59,054 bases of DNA. Origin: Candidatus Moraniibacteriota bacterium. GTDB taxonomy: Bacteria > Patescibacteriota > Minisyncoccia > Moranbacterales > UBA1568. Both the position numbers and the translations under genes were made by a program. The stretch covers positions 1 to 59,054 of the forward strand of contig JAAXXZ010000006.1 of assembly GCA_013334245.1 (NCBI GenBank), read 5' to 3'. Of this stretch, positions 35,822 through 45,265 are shown in pieces. Position 1 is the stretch's first letter. Every line of letters begins with the position of its first letter. The notes under the pieces were generated by a model, which saw only the letters and a program-made list of their open reading frames with translations, ran no database searches and was not told the origin of the DNA.

Positions 35822-36547
35822 TCACTGCTGATTGTCGAGATTGTCCCAGACGGTTTGGACATCCTGATGATCTTCGAGCGCTTCCAGAAGCCTGTCGAGT
35901 TCCGCCGCGCTCCCGGCAGGTAATGATGTTTTCTGAGTCGGAAGGTAGGACAGTCCCGCGGAGAGGACCTCGAAGCCGTTACGTTCGAGAGACTCTTTCA
36001 CCGATTGGAGATCCTCCTGTCGGGAATAGACGTACAGCGTATCCGCATCGCGGGTGACGTCCTCGGCGCCGGCCTCTATGGCGGACAACTCTGCCTCGTC
36101 CGGATCGCGCTGTCCGAGCGAGCAGGATATCTCACCGACCGGCCGGAACAGGTATGCCACCGAGCCTTCGGGAACGATCTTGCCGCCGTTCTTCGTAAGC
36201 AGGGTACGGATCTCTCCGAACGTGCGATTCCGATTGTCGGTCGCCGTGCCGATCAACAGCGCCACCTGTCCCGGTCCATAGGCCTCGTACACGAGCTCCT
36301 CGAACAGCGCTCCGTCCTTCAACTCACCCGTTCCGCGTTTGATAGCCTTCTCGATGCGGTCTTTCGGCATATTCGCGGCGCGTGCCGTGTCGATGGCGAG
36401 ACGGAGACGGAAGTTCATATCGGGGTCGCCGCCATGGCGGGCAGCTATGGTGACCATGTTTCCGAGCTTCGTGAAAACGGACGCCCGCTTCGCGTCCGTC
36501 AGCGCTTTCTTATGGCGGATACCGGCCCAGTGGGAATGTCCCGACAT
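35822..36547 (-). CDS. yebC: YebC/PmpR/TACO1 family protein
   Basis: MSGHSHWAGIRHKKALTDAKRASVFTKLGNMVTIAARHGGDPDMNFRLRLAIDTARAANMPKDRIEKAIKRGTGE. Confidence 0.95.
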   Translation of the reverse strand: MSGHSHWAGIRHKKALTDAKRASVFTKLGNMVTIAARHGGDPDMNFRLRLAIDTARAANMPKDRIEKAIKRGTGELKDGALFEELVYEAYGPGQVALLIGTATDNRNRTFGEIRTLLTKNGGKIVPEGSVAYLFRPVGEISCSLGQRDPDEAELSAIEAGAEDVTRDADTLYVYSRQEDLQSVKESLERNGFEVLSAGLSYLPTQKTSLPAGSAAELDRLLEALEDHQDVQTVWDNLDNQQ

Positions 36548-36602
36548 ACTCGATCGATAATCAACGATAGACAATCCAGTATAACGCGATCCTTCGGTGA
36601 GT

Positions 36603-37172
36603 TCAAGCTGCCGGAGCGTCCGATTCCGGGGTGGTTCCGGCATGTCTCCGCCCACGTTCGGCGAGCTTCATGATCGTGTCTTTCACTCCGACGGGATTCG
36701 GAATGTTGTGAAAAATGAACCGGGGACTCTCACCGGCTGTCTGTACGAGAACATCGCCGAAATCGAGTATGCTCGGCAGTATGCCGTTCACCTCGCTTGT
36801 CACGTCCTGGATCGTGTGGAAACGGAGTTCGCTCACCCTGCGTGTGAAGAGATCTTTCTGTTCGATATTCACGATGCGTTCGTTCGTGATGATCCAGACA
36901 TCGAAATATACGTCGATCCAGATAAGAAAAAGGGATACCCAGAGGAACAGCAGGAAAGAGTTTTGCAGAAAAAAGAAGAACGACACATTCGGACTCTCCG
37001 TGATTCCTGGGAACAGGCCGGGAAGGATGAGGAATCCTCCGAGCAGTATGACCGATAGGAACACGGATAGGAACAGGTGCGAGAAAATGTCGAACCAATG
37101 CCGATGATACACCGCGATCACCCGCTCCTCCTCGTGCTTGCCCGGAAAACGGACGAAGGAAAGATTTCTCAT
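36603..37172 (-). CDS. Membrane protein with bacterial PH-like domain
   Basis: Two TM segments then WIITNERIVNIEQKDLFTRRVSELRFHTIQDVTSEVNGILPSILDFGDVLVQTAG. Confidence 0.8.
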   Translation of the reverse strand: MRNLSFVRFPGKHEEERVIAVYHRHWFDIFSHLFLSVFLSVILLGGFLILPGLFPGITESPNVSFFFFLQNSFLLFLWVSLFLIWIDVYFDVWIITNERIVNIEQKDLFTRRVSELRFHTIQDVTSEVNGILPSILDFGDVLVQTAGESPRFIFHNIPNPVGVKDTIMKLAERGRRHAGTTPESDAPAA

Positions 37173-37176
37173 ATGT

Positions 37177-37431
37177 TTAGAAACTGGAGTAGGTTGAAGG
37201 GAACGAGGAGAACGAACTTGAACTCTTCAGCAAGGCGGTCCAATCGATGCGGAAGAACGTTATGGCGTTCGTGGCGAGGAAGAACAGGAACACGGTCGCG
37301 AAAACGAACACGGTCGCGAACGCGGCCCCTTTGGACAGCGAATAGCGAAGGATGTGGTAACAGACGTACATGCCTACCGTCGTTAATCCGAGAAAGAGTA
37401 TGAGATACAGGAGATTGATGATGCCGATCAT
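37177..37431 (-). CDS. Small two-TM membrane protein
   Basis: 84 aa, hydrophobic; overlaps the ruvB stop (ATGA). Confidence 0.55.
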   Translation of the reverse strand: MIGIINLLYLILFLGLTTVGMYVCYHILRYSLSKGAAFATVFVFATVFLFFLATNAITFFRIDWTALLKSSSSFSSFPSTYSSF

Positions 37432-38441
37432 AGGAGTTTTGTTTGTTGATCTTCGGGAACAGGGAGTCCGACATGGAGGAAGCCGTCCGGCGTCACGACG
37501 CGCCCCCGCGGGGTGCGGACCAGAAAACCGAGCTGTATGAGATAGGGTTCGTAGACGTCTTCTATGGTTTCCGTTTCTTCGCCGGTGACTGCCGCGATCG
37601 CCTGGATGCCGGCGGGGCCGCCTTTGAATTTTTTCGCGATGGCGGTGATGATGTTCCGATCCGTCGGCTCGAGCCCGATCTCGTCGACCTCGAAGAGCGA
37701 GAGCGCCTCGCGAGCGACGTCTCTGGATACGTTGTCCCGGCCATGGATCTCGGCGAAATCGCGAACCCGTTTGAGAAGGCGGTTCGCTACCCGTGGAGTC
37801 TGACGGCTTGCCGCGGCGATGGCGTCCGCGCCGCCATCGTCGATCGGAACGCCGAGAATCCGCGCGGAGCGTGTGATTATTTTCCGCATCTCGTCATGCT
37901 CATAGAACTCAAGCCGGTTTGTCGAGCCGAAACGGTTCCGAAGCGGATTCGATATGGACCCGAGTCGGGTCGTCGCCCCGACGAGGGTGAATCTCGGGAG
38001 ATCGAGTTGGATCGTCCGCGCCGACGGACCCTTCCCGATGATGATGTCCAGCTTGTAATCCTCCATGGCCGGATACAGGACCTCTTCGATGGTCTTGTTC
38101 AGTCGATGGATCTCGTCAATAAAGAGAACGTCACCTTCTTCCAGGTTCGTCAATATTGATCCCAGGTCCCCGACCCGTTCGATGGCCGGCCCCGAAGTGA
38201 TGCGGATATTGACGCCCATCTCTTTGGCGATGATGTTCGCGAGCGTGGTTTTTCCGAGTCCGGCCGGCCCGTACAACAGGACGTGGTCGACGCTTTCCTT
38301 GCGTCTCTTCGCGGCCTCGATGAATATCCCGAGGTTTCTTTTTATCTTTTCCTGTCCCACATACTCACCGAAAGAGCCCGGCCGCAGGGTGGTTTCGAGC
38401 ACGACGTCATCCGACTCGATCTTTTCGGGAGCGGTAAGCAT
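37428..38441 (-). CDS. ruvB: Holliday junction helicase RuvB
   Basis: [70 protein letters not shown]. Confidence 0.97.
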   Translation of the reverse strand: MLTAPEKIESDDVVLETTLRPGSFGEYVGQEKIKRNLGIFIEAAKRRKESVDHVLLYGPAGLGKTTLANIIAKEMGVNIRITSGPAIERVGDLGSILTNLEEGDVLFIDEIHRLNKTIEEVLYPAMEDYKLDIIIGKGPSARTIQLDLPRFTLVGATTRLGSISNPLRNRFGSTNRLEFYEHDEMRKIITRSARILGVPIDDGGADAIAAASRQTPRVANRLLKRVRDFAEIHGRDNVSRDVAREALSLFEVDEIGLEPTDRNIITAIAKKFKGGPAGIQAIAAVTGEETETIEDVYEPYLIQLGFLVRTPRGRVVTPDGFLHVGLPVPEDQQTKLL

Positions 38442-38506
38442 GTGGTTCGGTCTTTGATGGCTTGCCGGAGCGGCTCTACGGTGATTCTGACTAATTCTAG
38501 CACTTC

Positions 38507-38535
38507 TTGACAGGAATACAAACCTATGCTAGGAT
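38507..38535 (+). promoter_or_regulatory. Sigma70-like promoter TTGACA-N17-TAGGAT for the candidate ncRNA
   Basis: TTGACA 38507-38512, 17-nt spacer, TAGGAT 38530-38535. Confidence 0.7.
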
Positions 38536-38541
38536 GGAAGG

Positions 38542-38822
38542 TCCCGCTGAAAAAACGGACGACATTTTGAGGGCACATTCACCTGCAGGCAAATTGGGGA
38601 TTTCTATCTTTTATCCTCAAGACAGGGGGCTTACCCTCGCGCTTACCGTTTCTCACGGATTCCGTCGGAAACGGCAAGCGCGAGATGTCCAGACATGGGT
38701 TGGGTGGTTTCGGCTGCGCTCCTCCTCGACACTGTCCCTTCCCGAGATGTCCTTGACGTCTCGGATTGCCTGCAGCTGAATGATCCTCCAAGCGGAGACT
38801 CCCGTCATCGGAGTCTTTTCTT
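38542..38822 (+). ncRNA. Orphan structured ncRNA gene candidate (~280 nt)
   Basis: P1 CTGCAGGCAA 38583-38592/TTGCCTGCAG 38766-38775; P2 38594-38601/38613-38620; P3 CTCGCGCTTACCGTTT 38636-38651/AAACGGCAAGCGCGAG 38669-38684; P5 CCGAGATGTC 38742-38751/GACGTCTCGG 38755-38764; own promoter and terminator. Confidence 0.65.
38796..38820 (+). terminator. Intrinsic terminator of the ncRNA candidate
   Basis: AGACTCC-CGTCATC-GGAGTCT followed by TTTC/TT. Confidence 0.75.
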
Positions 38823-38869
38823 ATATCCGAAAGCGGAGTATCATGGAGCCTCATCCAAAGGAAAAGACC

Positions 38870-39313
38870 ATGAGTTACAGCGAGAAAAACCGTGCGGTCC
38901 GTGCTTCAAGCAATGCGTCACAAGGAGTCGTGGTCCGTCGGTCGTCCGCCGGGCTGGGACTGTTCGCCGCGAAGGATTTCGCCAAAGGGGAGACGGTTAT
39001 CGAGTACGTGGGGAATAGGATAGCGGCTTCGGAAGCTGAGAGTCGGCCGAACCGATACCTTTTCCGGGTGAGCACGAAGCAAGATATCGACGGCAGCCCC
39101 CGGTGGAATACCGCAAGATACGCGAACCATTCCTGCAAACCGAATTGCGAAGCTGAGAACCGGGGGGGAAGGATATACCTGGTGACGCGTCGAAAGGTGA
39201 GCGCCGGCGAGGAAATATGTTATGATTACGGGCGCGAATACGTCGACGAGTTCATTCGCCCTTCGGGTTGCCGTTGTAGGAAATGCATCGACATGAAAAA
39301 AGACCCCGTCTGA
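38870..39313 (+). CDS. SET-domain protein (putative lysine methyltransferase) with post-SET cysteines
   Basis: SSAGLGLFAAKDFAKGETVIEYVG, ARYANHSCKPNCEAEN, GEEICYDYG, CRCRKC; start at MSYSEKN or the upstream ATG at 38843. Confidence 0.85.
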   Translation: MSYSEKNRAVRASSNASQGVVVRRSSAGLGLFAAKDFAKGETVIEYVGNRIAASEAESRPNRYLFRVSTKQDIDGSPRWNTARYANHSCKPNCEAENRGGRIYLVTRRKVSAGEEICYDYGREYVDEFIRPSGCRCRKCIDMKKDPV

Positions 39314-39328
39314 CGACGGGGTCTTTTC
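39295..39328. terminator. Bidirectional terminator AAAAAAGACCCCGTC-TGAC-GACGGGGTCTTTT
   Basis: 9-bp perfect GC stem with A/T arms; encodes the last codons of the SET protein. Confidence 0.85.
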
Positions 39329-39339
39329 GTTCCCTCGTT

Positions 39340-42300
39340 CTATTCGTCGGTGACGCGTCGCACCTCGTCGATCGTCGTACGGCCTTCAAAAACAGCCAAG
39401 AGACCGTCCGCGGAGAGCGGGAGCATCCCGTTCTTCAGCGCCGCATCCTCTATCTCCGATGTCAACGCGTTTTCGGAGATGAGTTTCTCGATGTCCCTGT
39501 CTTTTTCCAGGACTTCCGAGAGTACGATCTGTCCCGAATAACCGACCCCGTTACATTCCGGGCATCCGACGGCGCGATAGACCATATCGGTACGAAGCGT
39601 ATCGGGATGCAACTTCTCCGGAATCATCGCGCTGATGCGACCGATCATTTCCGCCTCGTCGGCGGTAGGCCGGTCTTCCTTCCTGCAGTGCGGGCACAGT
39701 TTCCGCACGAGCCTTTGCGAAATGAGGCAGTTTGCGGCGTTCGCGAGGTCGTCGGTCGATATGCCCATCCCGAGAATGCGGGCGATCGCACCGGCCGCGC
39801 TGTTCGCATGGACCGTCGAAAGCACGAGGTGTCCGGTAACGGCTGCCTGCACGGCTATTTTCGCCGTCTCTTCGTCCCGGATCTCCCCGAGCATGAGGAT
39901 GTCCGGGTTTTGTCGGAGCAGTACCGAAAGCGCTTCCGGGAACGAGTATCCCTCTTCCGCATTCACCTGCGTCTGCAGGATTCCGGGAAGCTGGTATTCG
40001 ATCGGATCCTCGACCGTGATGATCTTCACTTCGGGCGTGTTGAGTTTCGCGAGCATGCTATACAGAGTGGTCGTTTTCCCGGATCCGGTCGGTCCGACGT
40101 TCACGATGATCCCGTTCGGCCGTTTGATGGCCGCCTCGATGCGCTCAAGGTTTTCCTTCCGGAAGGCGAGTGCGTCGAGAGAAAGTTCGACTTCCGATCC
40201 GCCGAGGACGCGCATGACGGCCGTTTCGCCGTATCCGCCAAGAATGATCGAGAGGCGGACATCCGTGCGTCCCGCTTTGACGGTATCGAACGGTGTAAGG
40301 ACGGAAAGTGAGAAGCGACCGTCGACGACGCCGGAGCGTTCACCCGTCTTCAGGCCGCTCCACAACTTGATCTCGCCGAGTACGGAAGGATAGGTATTTT
40401 TCGGAAATGACAGGACGGTCTGCAGTATGCCGTCTATCCGGAACCTGACGAGGATGGTATCGTCCGTCGGTTCGAAGTGGACATCCCCGGCGTGCAGCAG
40501 AAGGGCGGCGGCGAAGATCGCGCGGAGAAGGGCGTTCTCGTCGAGTGTGGCCGCATAGGTACGGAAATCCTCGAACGAAGAAAGGCGCTCTTTCGCATCC
40601 GCAAGGGCTGACGCCGAAATGACCGACGCGCGCGAAAGCAGGCTCGGCATAAGGTCCTCGTAAATCTCCTGGAGCGTATCCCGCTGCCCGGTAGCCCGCC
40701 ACACTTCTTCGAGCGTCGTTATTCCGCGAAGGGCCTTGATCATGCCGTCCTGGATCATCGTTACCATGCCGTCCTCGACCGCCGCCCGTGTGATTTCACG
40801 CTCGGTTCCAAGATTCAAAATGAGCTCCTCGATCGACTTCGTTATCGTGAACGCCTCGAAGATGCCGATCCGTCCGCGGTATCCCGTGAGTCCGCACTTC
40901 TGACAGCCGACCGATTTCCACAATTTCTTCGTTTCGTGCGGAATGGAAATCTTCGCTTTGGGAGAGATGATGGAGAGAATCTGTTCGATGCCGTCGAGCG
41001 TCTCTTTCGCCGGATCATACGACTCCTTGCAGTCGTCGCAGAGAACGCGCACGAGGCGCTGTCCGATGATGATGTTCGTCGCCGAGGCGATGAGCGACGG
41101 CTTCACTCCGAGTTCGACGAAACGGCCTACGGCGCCCGGAGCGGTGTTTGCGTGGATGGTCGAGAATAGGAGGTGACCGGTGAGCGCCGCGTTCACGGCG
41201 ACCTCGGCGGTCTCTTCGTCGCGGATTTCGCCGACGAGGATGACGTCAGGGTCCTGTCGGACGATGGCTCGGAGCGCGGCGGCGAACGTATAGGAACGGT
41301 CCTTGGAGACCTCGGTCTGCACGATTCCGGGTAGTTGGTATTCCACCGGGTCCTCGACGGTGATGATCTTCACCTCCGACTTGTTGATGGAGTGCAACAG
41401 GCTATAGAGCGTGGTCGTTTTTCCGGATCCGGTCGGACCGGTGTTCAGGATCATGCCATGTGGGAGGTTGATCGCGTGTCGTACTTTTTCGAGGGTTTCC
41501 CCTTCGAGGCCGAGCGTCGGCATATCGAGCAGGACGCTTTCCGCGTTCAGGATCCGGAGATTGATGCTTTCCCCGTGATTGCCCGGGATGACGCTTGCTC
41601 GGAGATCCGTCTTCTTGCCGTCGACGGTCATTTCGAAGTGCCCGTCTTGGGAACGGTCGCGGATGTTTATCTTCATCTTCGAGAGCATCTTGACCCGCGA
41701 GAGCGTGAGCCGATAGATGTCCTTGGGGATGTTGCCGACGTCCTGAAGGACGCCGTCGATCCGATACCGGAGTCGGACGGAGTCAGCCTCGGGTTCGATA
41801 TGGATGTCACTTGCGCGGAGCTTGTTCGCGCCGGCCAGAATGATTTCGACCGTCTGTGAGATCGAAACCGTCGTGGCGTTTTTCAGGCTGAGCAGCTCGT
41901 CGAAATTTTCCTCGAATTTTCGAAGATCCTCTCCCGAAAGAGAAATCCGCAGCAGGTCGAGACTTCGCAGGATCGGCGCGGACTTGTACGTCCCCCAGAC
42001 CTTTTCGAGCGATTGAGTGGAAACGACGAACGGTTCGATGGACCATCGGTTCGCTTTGGCGAACTCGGTAACGAACGCCTCGGCCTCGGCATTTTCGGGG
42101 TTCGCGAAAGCCACCCGGATGGTATCGCCCGTCTTGTCGAACGCGGCGATTCCGAGTCTTCGGGCGTCTTCTTCGGCGATGAGGGTCACGTCCTCGGAAT
42201 TGGCGGGAAAGATATGAAGATCGAGATAGGGAAGGCCGAGCGCCGACGCTCGTCGCGCCGCCTCCTGCTCCATCGATTCTCCCTGGAGCTCCTGGAGCAG

Positions 42301-42366
42301 CTTCGCGGTCTTGGCCGCCTTACTGTCCTTCCAGCCCTGCCCGGACTTCTGGATGACGTGGACCAT
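39340..42366 (-). CDS. Tandem (two-ATPase-domain) PilB/GspE-like type IV pilus assembly ATPase
   Basis: MshEN-like N-terminus; two complete GspE modules, each with GPTGSGKTTTLYS, ITVEDPxEYQLPGI, ILxGEIRDEETA, HANxAxGA and zinc Cys pairs (CDDC/CQKC and CPHC/CPEC). Confidence 0.9.
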   Translation of the reverse strand: MVHVIQKSGQGWKDSKAAKTAKLLQELQGESMEQEAARRASALGLPYLDLHIFPANSEDVTLIAEEDARRLGIAAFDKTGDTIRVAFANPENAEAEAFVTEFAKANRWSIEPFVVSTQSLEKVWGTYKSAPILRSLDLLRISLSGEDLRKFEENFDELLSLKNATTVSISQTVEIILAGANKLRASDIHIEPEADSVRLRYRIDGVLQDVGNIPKDIYRLTLSRVKMLSKMKINIRDRSQDGHFEMTVDGKKTDLRASVIPGNHGESINLRILNAESVLLDMPTLGLEGETLEKVRHAINLPHGMILNTGPTGSGKTTTLYSLLHSINKSEVKIITVEDPVEYQLPGIVQTEVSKDRSYTFAAALRAIVRQDPDVILVGEIRDEETAEVAVNAALTGHLLFSTIHANTAPGAVGRFVELGVKPSLIASATNIIIGQRLVRVLCDDCKESYDPAKETLDGIEQILSIISPKAKISIPHETKKLWKSVGCQKCGLTGYRGRIGIFEAFTITKSIEELILNLGTEREITRAAVEDGMVTMIQDGMIKALRGITTLEEVWRATGQRDTLQEIYEDLMPSLLSRASVISASALADAKERLSSFEDFRTYAATLDENALLRAIFAAALLLHAGDVHFEPTDDTILVRFRIDGILQTVLSFPKNTYPSVLGEIKLWSGLKTGERSGVVDGRFSLSVLTPFDTVKAGRTDVRLSIILGGYGETAVMRVLGGSEVELSLDALAFRKENLERIEAAIKRPNGIIVNVGPTGSGKTTTLYSMLAKLNTPEVKIITVEDPIEYQLPGILQTQVNAEEGYSFPEALSVLLRQNPDILMLGEIRDEETAKIAVQAAVTGHLVLSTVHANSAAGAIARILGMGISTDDLANAANCLISQRLVRKLCPHCRKEDRPTADEAEMIGRISAMIPEKLHPDTLRTDMVYRAVGCPECNGVGYSGQIVLSEVLEKDRDIEKLISENALTSEIEDAALKNGMLPLSADGLLAVFEGRTTIDEVRRVTDE

Positions 42367-42490
42367 ATCGTTTTTCGTTTATTTCGTGTCGGAACCGGTA
42401 ATGCCCGTAAACGCAAAATTCCGCTTCCACACACCTGTTCACAGTACATTGTACCGGAAAAGGGGTGAAAGCGGAACGGGTTTCGCATGA

Positions 42491-43090
42491 TCATGTGGTA
42501 GGCGATTTCCGTCGCCTCCTTGTCGGGGCGAGCGCCTCAAGTATCGCATCGAAGAACAATTGCCCGTAGTCGGGTAATTGAGGCTTTCTCAGGCTGCGGC
42601 GTTCCAAGATGTCTTCCTTCGGTATTTCCTCGAAAAACTTCGGAACCTGCTCAAAAAAAGCGCTGAGCTTGTTTTCCAGCCATTGTCCTTTGTATCGAAA
42701 GGTGATTTGCTTGGCGCCGATAATGACGAGTACTTCGTTAAGGGAGTCAAAGTCTTTCAACATTCTCAAGACGTCATCGGCATTGTCTGAGCCCTTTGGG
42801 CACGGTATCAAGATCAGCGCAAAGCTTCTGATCTCATCCGGACAAAGCTGTTCGCCGGGAACTGCGATCCAGGATTTCTGATTGACTGTCACCTGGAGGA
42901 ATTTTTTAAAAACGAATCCGGATGTCGCTTCGGGCTCGGAGCTGAAATCAATCCTGAATGACCAGCGTCCCAATCCAGTCTCGCTTTTGCTTGGAGTTTT
43001 TCTTCCCTCCCTTCTTTTCATTAACTGGTAGGCTGTTCTGGCGAGGTTTTTGCCGGGAATAGGGAATTGTTGGAACGTGTGAATGTTCAT
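42491..43090 (-). CDS. Hypothetical protein
   Basis: 199-aa ORF, no recognised motif. Confidence 0.5.
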   Translation of the reverse strand: MNIHTFQQFPIPGKNLARTAYQLMKRREGRKTPSKSETGLGRWSFRIDFSSEPEATSGFVFKKFLQVTVNQKSWIAVPGEQLCPDEIRSFALILIPCPKGSDNADDVLRMLKDFDSLNEVLVIIGAKQITFRYKGQWLENKLSAFFEQVPKFFEEIPKEDILERRSLRKPQLPDYGQLFFDAILEALAPTRRRRKSPTT

Positions 43091-43126
43091 GGGGCAGGGT
43101 TGTTAAGGTGTTGCTTCAAATACAAA

Positions 43127-43148
43127 AAAGCCTGCAACAGGCTTTTCC
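43127..43148 (-). terminator. Terminator AAGCCTG-CAA-CAGGCTT
   Basis: 7-bp stem with A/T tracts downstream of the minus-strand DHH-like gene. Confidence 0.65.
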
Positions 43149-43192
43149 CAAGGGTAGAGGAATCTTACGGTTCGGTCAAGGTCCCGGGCTGA

Positions 43193-44338
43193 TCAGGCCG
43201 TTTCCGAGGCACGTCGTATCGTGTCGAGCAGTCCTGCTTCGGCGTCCGCGCCGGTCGGGTACGGCAAGGCGAAAGACAACATATCGCCCCGGAGATTCGC
43301 TCCGGGAATACGTGCCGCGAGGGCGGTGGCGATGGCGGTCTCGGACGTGCGGACGACAATCGCCGAAACGACCGGCGTTTCCGGATAGATGGCGGCGAAC
43401 AGCGTCCCGGACGAGAAGTTTGCCCGGACCTTGTCGAGGATTTCCGGGAGGTCTTCCGGACGGGTACGGCTCTGGATGAAATCATCGAGCGAAAGCGTGG
43501 CATAGGCGAGGCGGAGGCCTTCGTCCCACTTCAGGGCGGACATGAACCGGCCCCACAACTTGAGGACGCCGAACGGCTGGGTCTTGTAGAGCGCCAGGAC
43601 GATCTTCTCGCGGTCCGCGCCGAGCTCAATGAGGCGGGAAGCTGCTTGGAGCGCTTTCGGGGTCGTGTTTTTTCTCTGAAAACTGTCGGTCGCGGCGATA
43701 ATGCCGGTCAGGAGGCTTTCGGCTACCGAGTCGCTGATCCGAGTCGGATCTACGGAGAGCAGCGATTCGAAAAGGATTTCGGAAACCGAGGACGCGGTCA
43801 TGTCTACGAGATTCACCTGCCCGAAACGCTCGTTTCCGGCGGACGTATCGATATCCGCAATCGGAATCTCATAAAAAATATCCGGGTTTTCGACATATAT
43901 CGACCCAAGCGATTCCTTGTCGGCCGACCCGATCACGAACGCGACGTCATATTGGAGTCTGGCGGGGATGAACGAAAAATCTCGCGGATCGATGGTGCCG
44001 CGCTCCGGTGTGATATGGATGCGGAATTCGTTTCCGTCCTGCTCACTTCGTATGCCGAGGATGCGGTTTCGGTCCGTATTGAACGACAGGACGAACTCAC
44101 GGGTCCCGGAGAGCGAATCCAAGATGTCGGCCGGCAGACCGAGGAATGCGAGCTCCTGGATATGTGCGGACAAGCCTTCCCCGACGACGGTCGCGGCTTT
44201 TCCTGATGCCGAGATGAAACGTTCGAGGGCGAGCGCGGACGCGAGCGCGTCTTTCGACGGATGGGCTGGAAGAAGAATGAGCGGGTGTTCGCTCTTTCGT
44301 ACGAGTTCGGCAAACTGTTCGACCGGGGAGAGGGACAT
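43193..44338 (-). CDS. DHH phosphoesterase-like protein with degenerate catalytic motifs
   Basis: HPSKDALASALALERFISASGK and IADIDTSAGNERFGQVNLVDMTASSVSEI align with NrnA/RecJ-type motifs but lack DHH. Confidence 0.65.
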   Translation of the reverse strand: MSLSPVEQFAELVRKSEHPLILLPAHPSKDALASALALERFISASGKAATVVGEGLSAHIQELAFLGLPADILDSLSGTREFVLSFNTDRNRILGIRSEQDGNEFRIHITPERGTIDPRDFSFIPARLQYDVAFVIGSADKESLGSIYVENPDIFYEIPIADIDTSAGNERFGQVNLVDMTASSVSEILFESLLSVDPTRISDSVAESLLTGIIAATDSFQRKNTTPKALQAASRLIELGADREKIVLALYKTQPFGVLKLWGRFMSALKWDEGLRLAYATLSLDDFIQSRTRPEDLPEILDKVRANFSSGTLFAAIYPETPVVSAIVVRTSETAIATALAARIPGANLRGDMLSFALPYPTGADAEAGLLDTIRRASETA

Positions 44339-44644
44339 AGGCGGGGGTAGGTCAGAGAGAGGTTCGGTCGTGTTCTCGCAGAGCTTCCGGGAGTCGGTCT
44401 GTCCATGTGCCGGAATACGCCTGTGAAGGGGTAAAATAGCAGGGAAAAACAGTCATGTCAAATGTCCGTTCCCGGTTGGAAGTCGAAAGCGAAAAGTGAA
44501 AAGCGCGTCGCGAAAAAAGCGCGCCTGAATGAGCTGTCGAAAGTCTTTTTCGCGCGGGCTCGAGGAGGTCGCACTTCAGGCGATCACGATGACAAGAGTG
44601 GAGATATGGGCTATGCTTCTGGAACCGACCAATAGCACCGACGT

Positions 44645-45115
44645 ATGGACACCGTTTCGCATTCCGAGGAAGAGACGAAAATAATCGCGCGTGATTTCAC
44701 GAAAAAGATACCTGCCGCGAGCGTCGTCGCGCTTCGCGGTGATCTCGGCGCCGGAAAGACGTCGTTCTCGGCTGGCGTTTTGGCGGCCCTTGGCGCCGTT
44801 GGGCCTTTCCAAAGCCCCACGTTCGTTATCATGCACCGCTACGATCTGCCTCGGTCATCCGTACAGGGTATCCGGCGCGTGTATCACGTCGACGCGTACC
44901 GCATCAACGCTCCGGAAGAACTCGCCCGGCTCGGATTTGACGAGTGGGTCTCCGATCCCGAAGGGCTGGTGCTTATCGAGTGGCCTGAGCGCGTGGAGAC
45001 GTTGTTGCCGGCGTCTGTGACTTCCGTTTCACTTGAGGCGCTTTCGGATACCGAGCGACGTATTTCATGGGAGAGTCTGTCGGTTGGCGGGCTCATGCGC
45101 GGAGCGGGTGAATGA
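44645..45115 (+). CDS. tsaE: tRNA threonylcarbamoyladenosine biosynthesis ATPase TsaE
   Basis: VVALRGDLGAGKTSFSAGVLAALG, VYHVDAYRINAPEELARLGFDEW, VLIEWPERVETLLP. Confidence 0.93.
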   Translation: MDTVSHSEEETKIIARDFTKKIPAASVVALRGDLGAGKTSFSAGVLAALGAVGPFQSPTFVIMHRYDLPRSSVQGIRRVYHVDAYRINAPEELARLGFDEWVSDPEGLVLIEWPERVETLLPASVTSVSLEALSDTERRISWESLSVGGLMRGAGE

Positions 45116-45265
45116 CGGAAACGGGCGGCATCGCATGGCGGAGCGGAAGCTGGTTGGCCTGGGACGTTTACATTTTCCCTCAGAGGGGATGTAATAGGAA
45201 AGTCGAAAGTGAAAAGTCAAAAGTCAAAAAAAGAGAAAGGCGAATCGCCAACAATCCGATACACT

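Noticed and set aside
38507-38779. 90-aa ORF over the ncRNA candidate
   Set aside because: Starts inside the -35 promoter element; no motif; structure and promoter/terminator layout favour a noncoding RNA.
39283-40311. 342-aa ORF on + strand
   Set aside because: Antisense to the tandem PilB gene; composition-driven, no recognisable motif.
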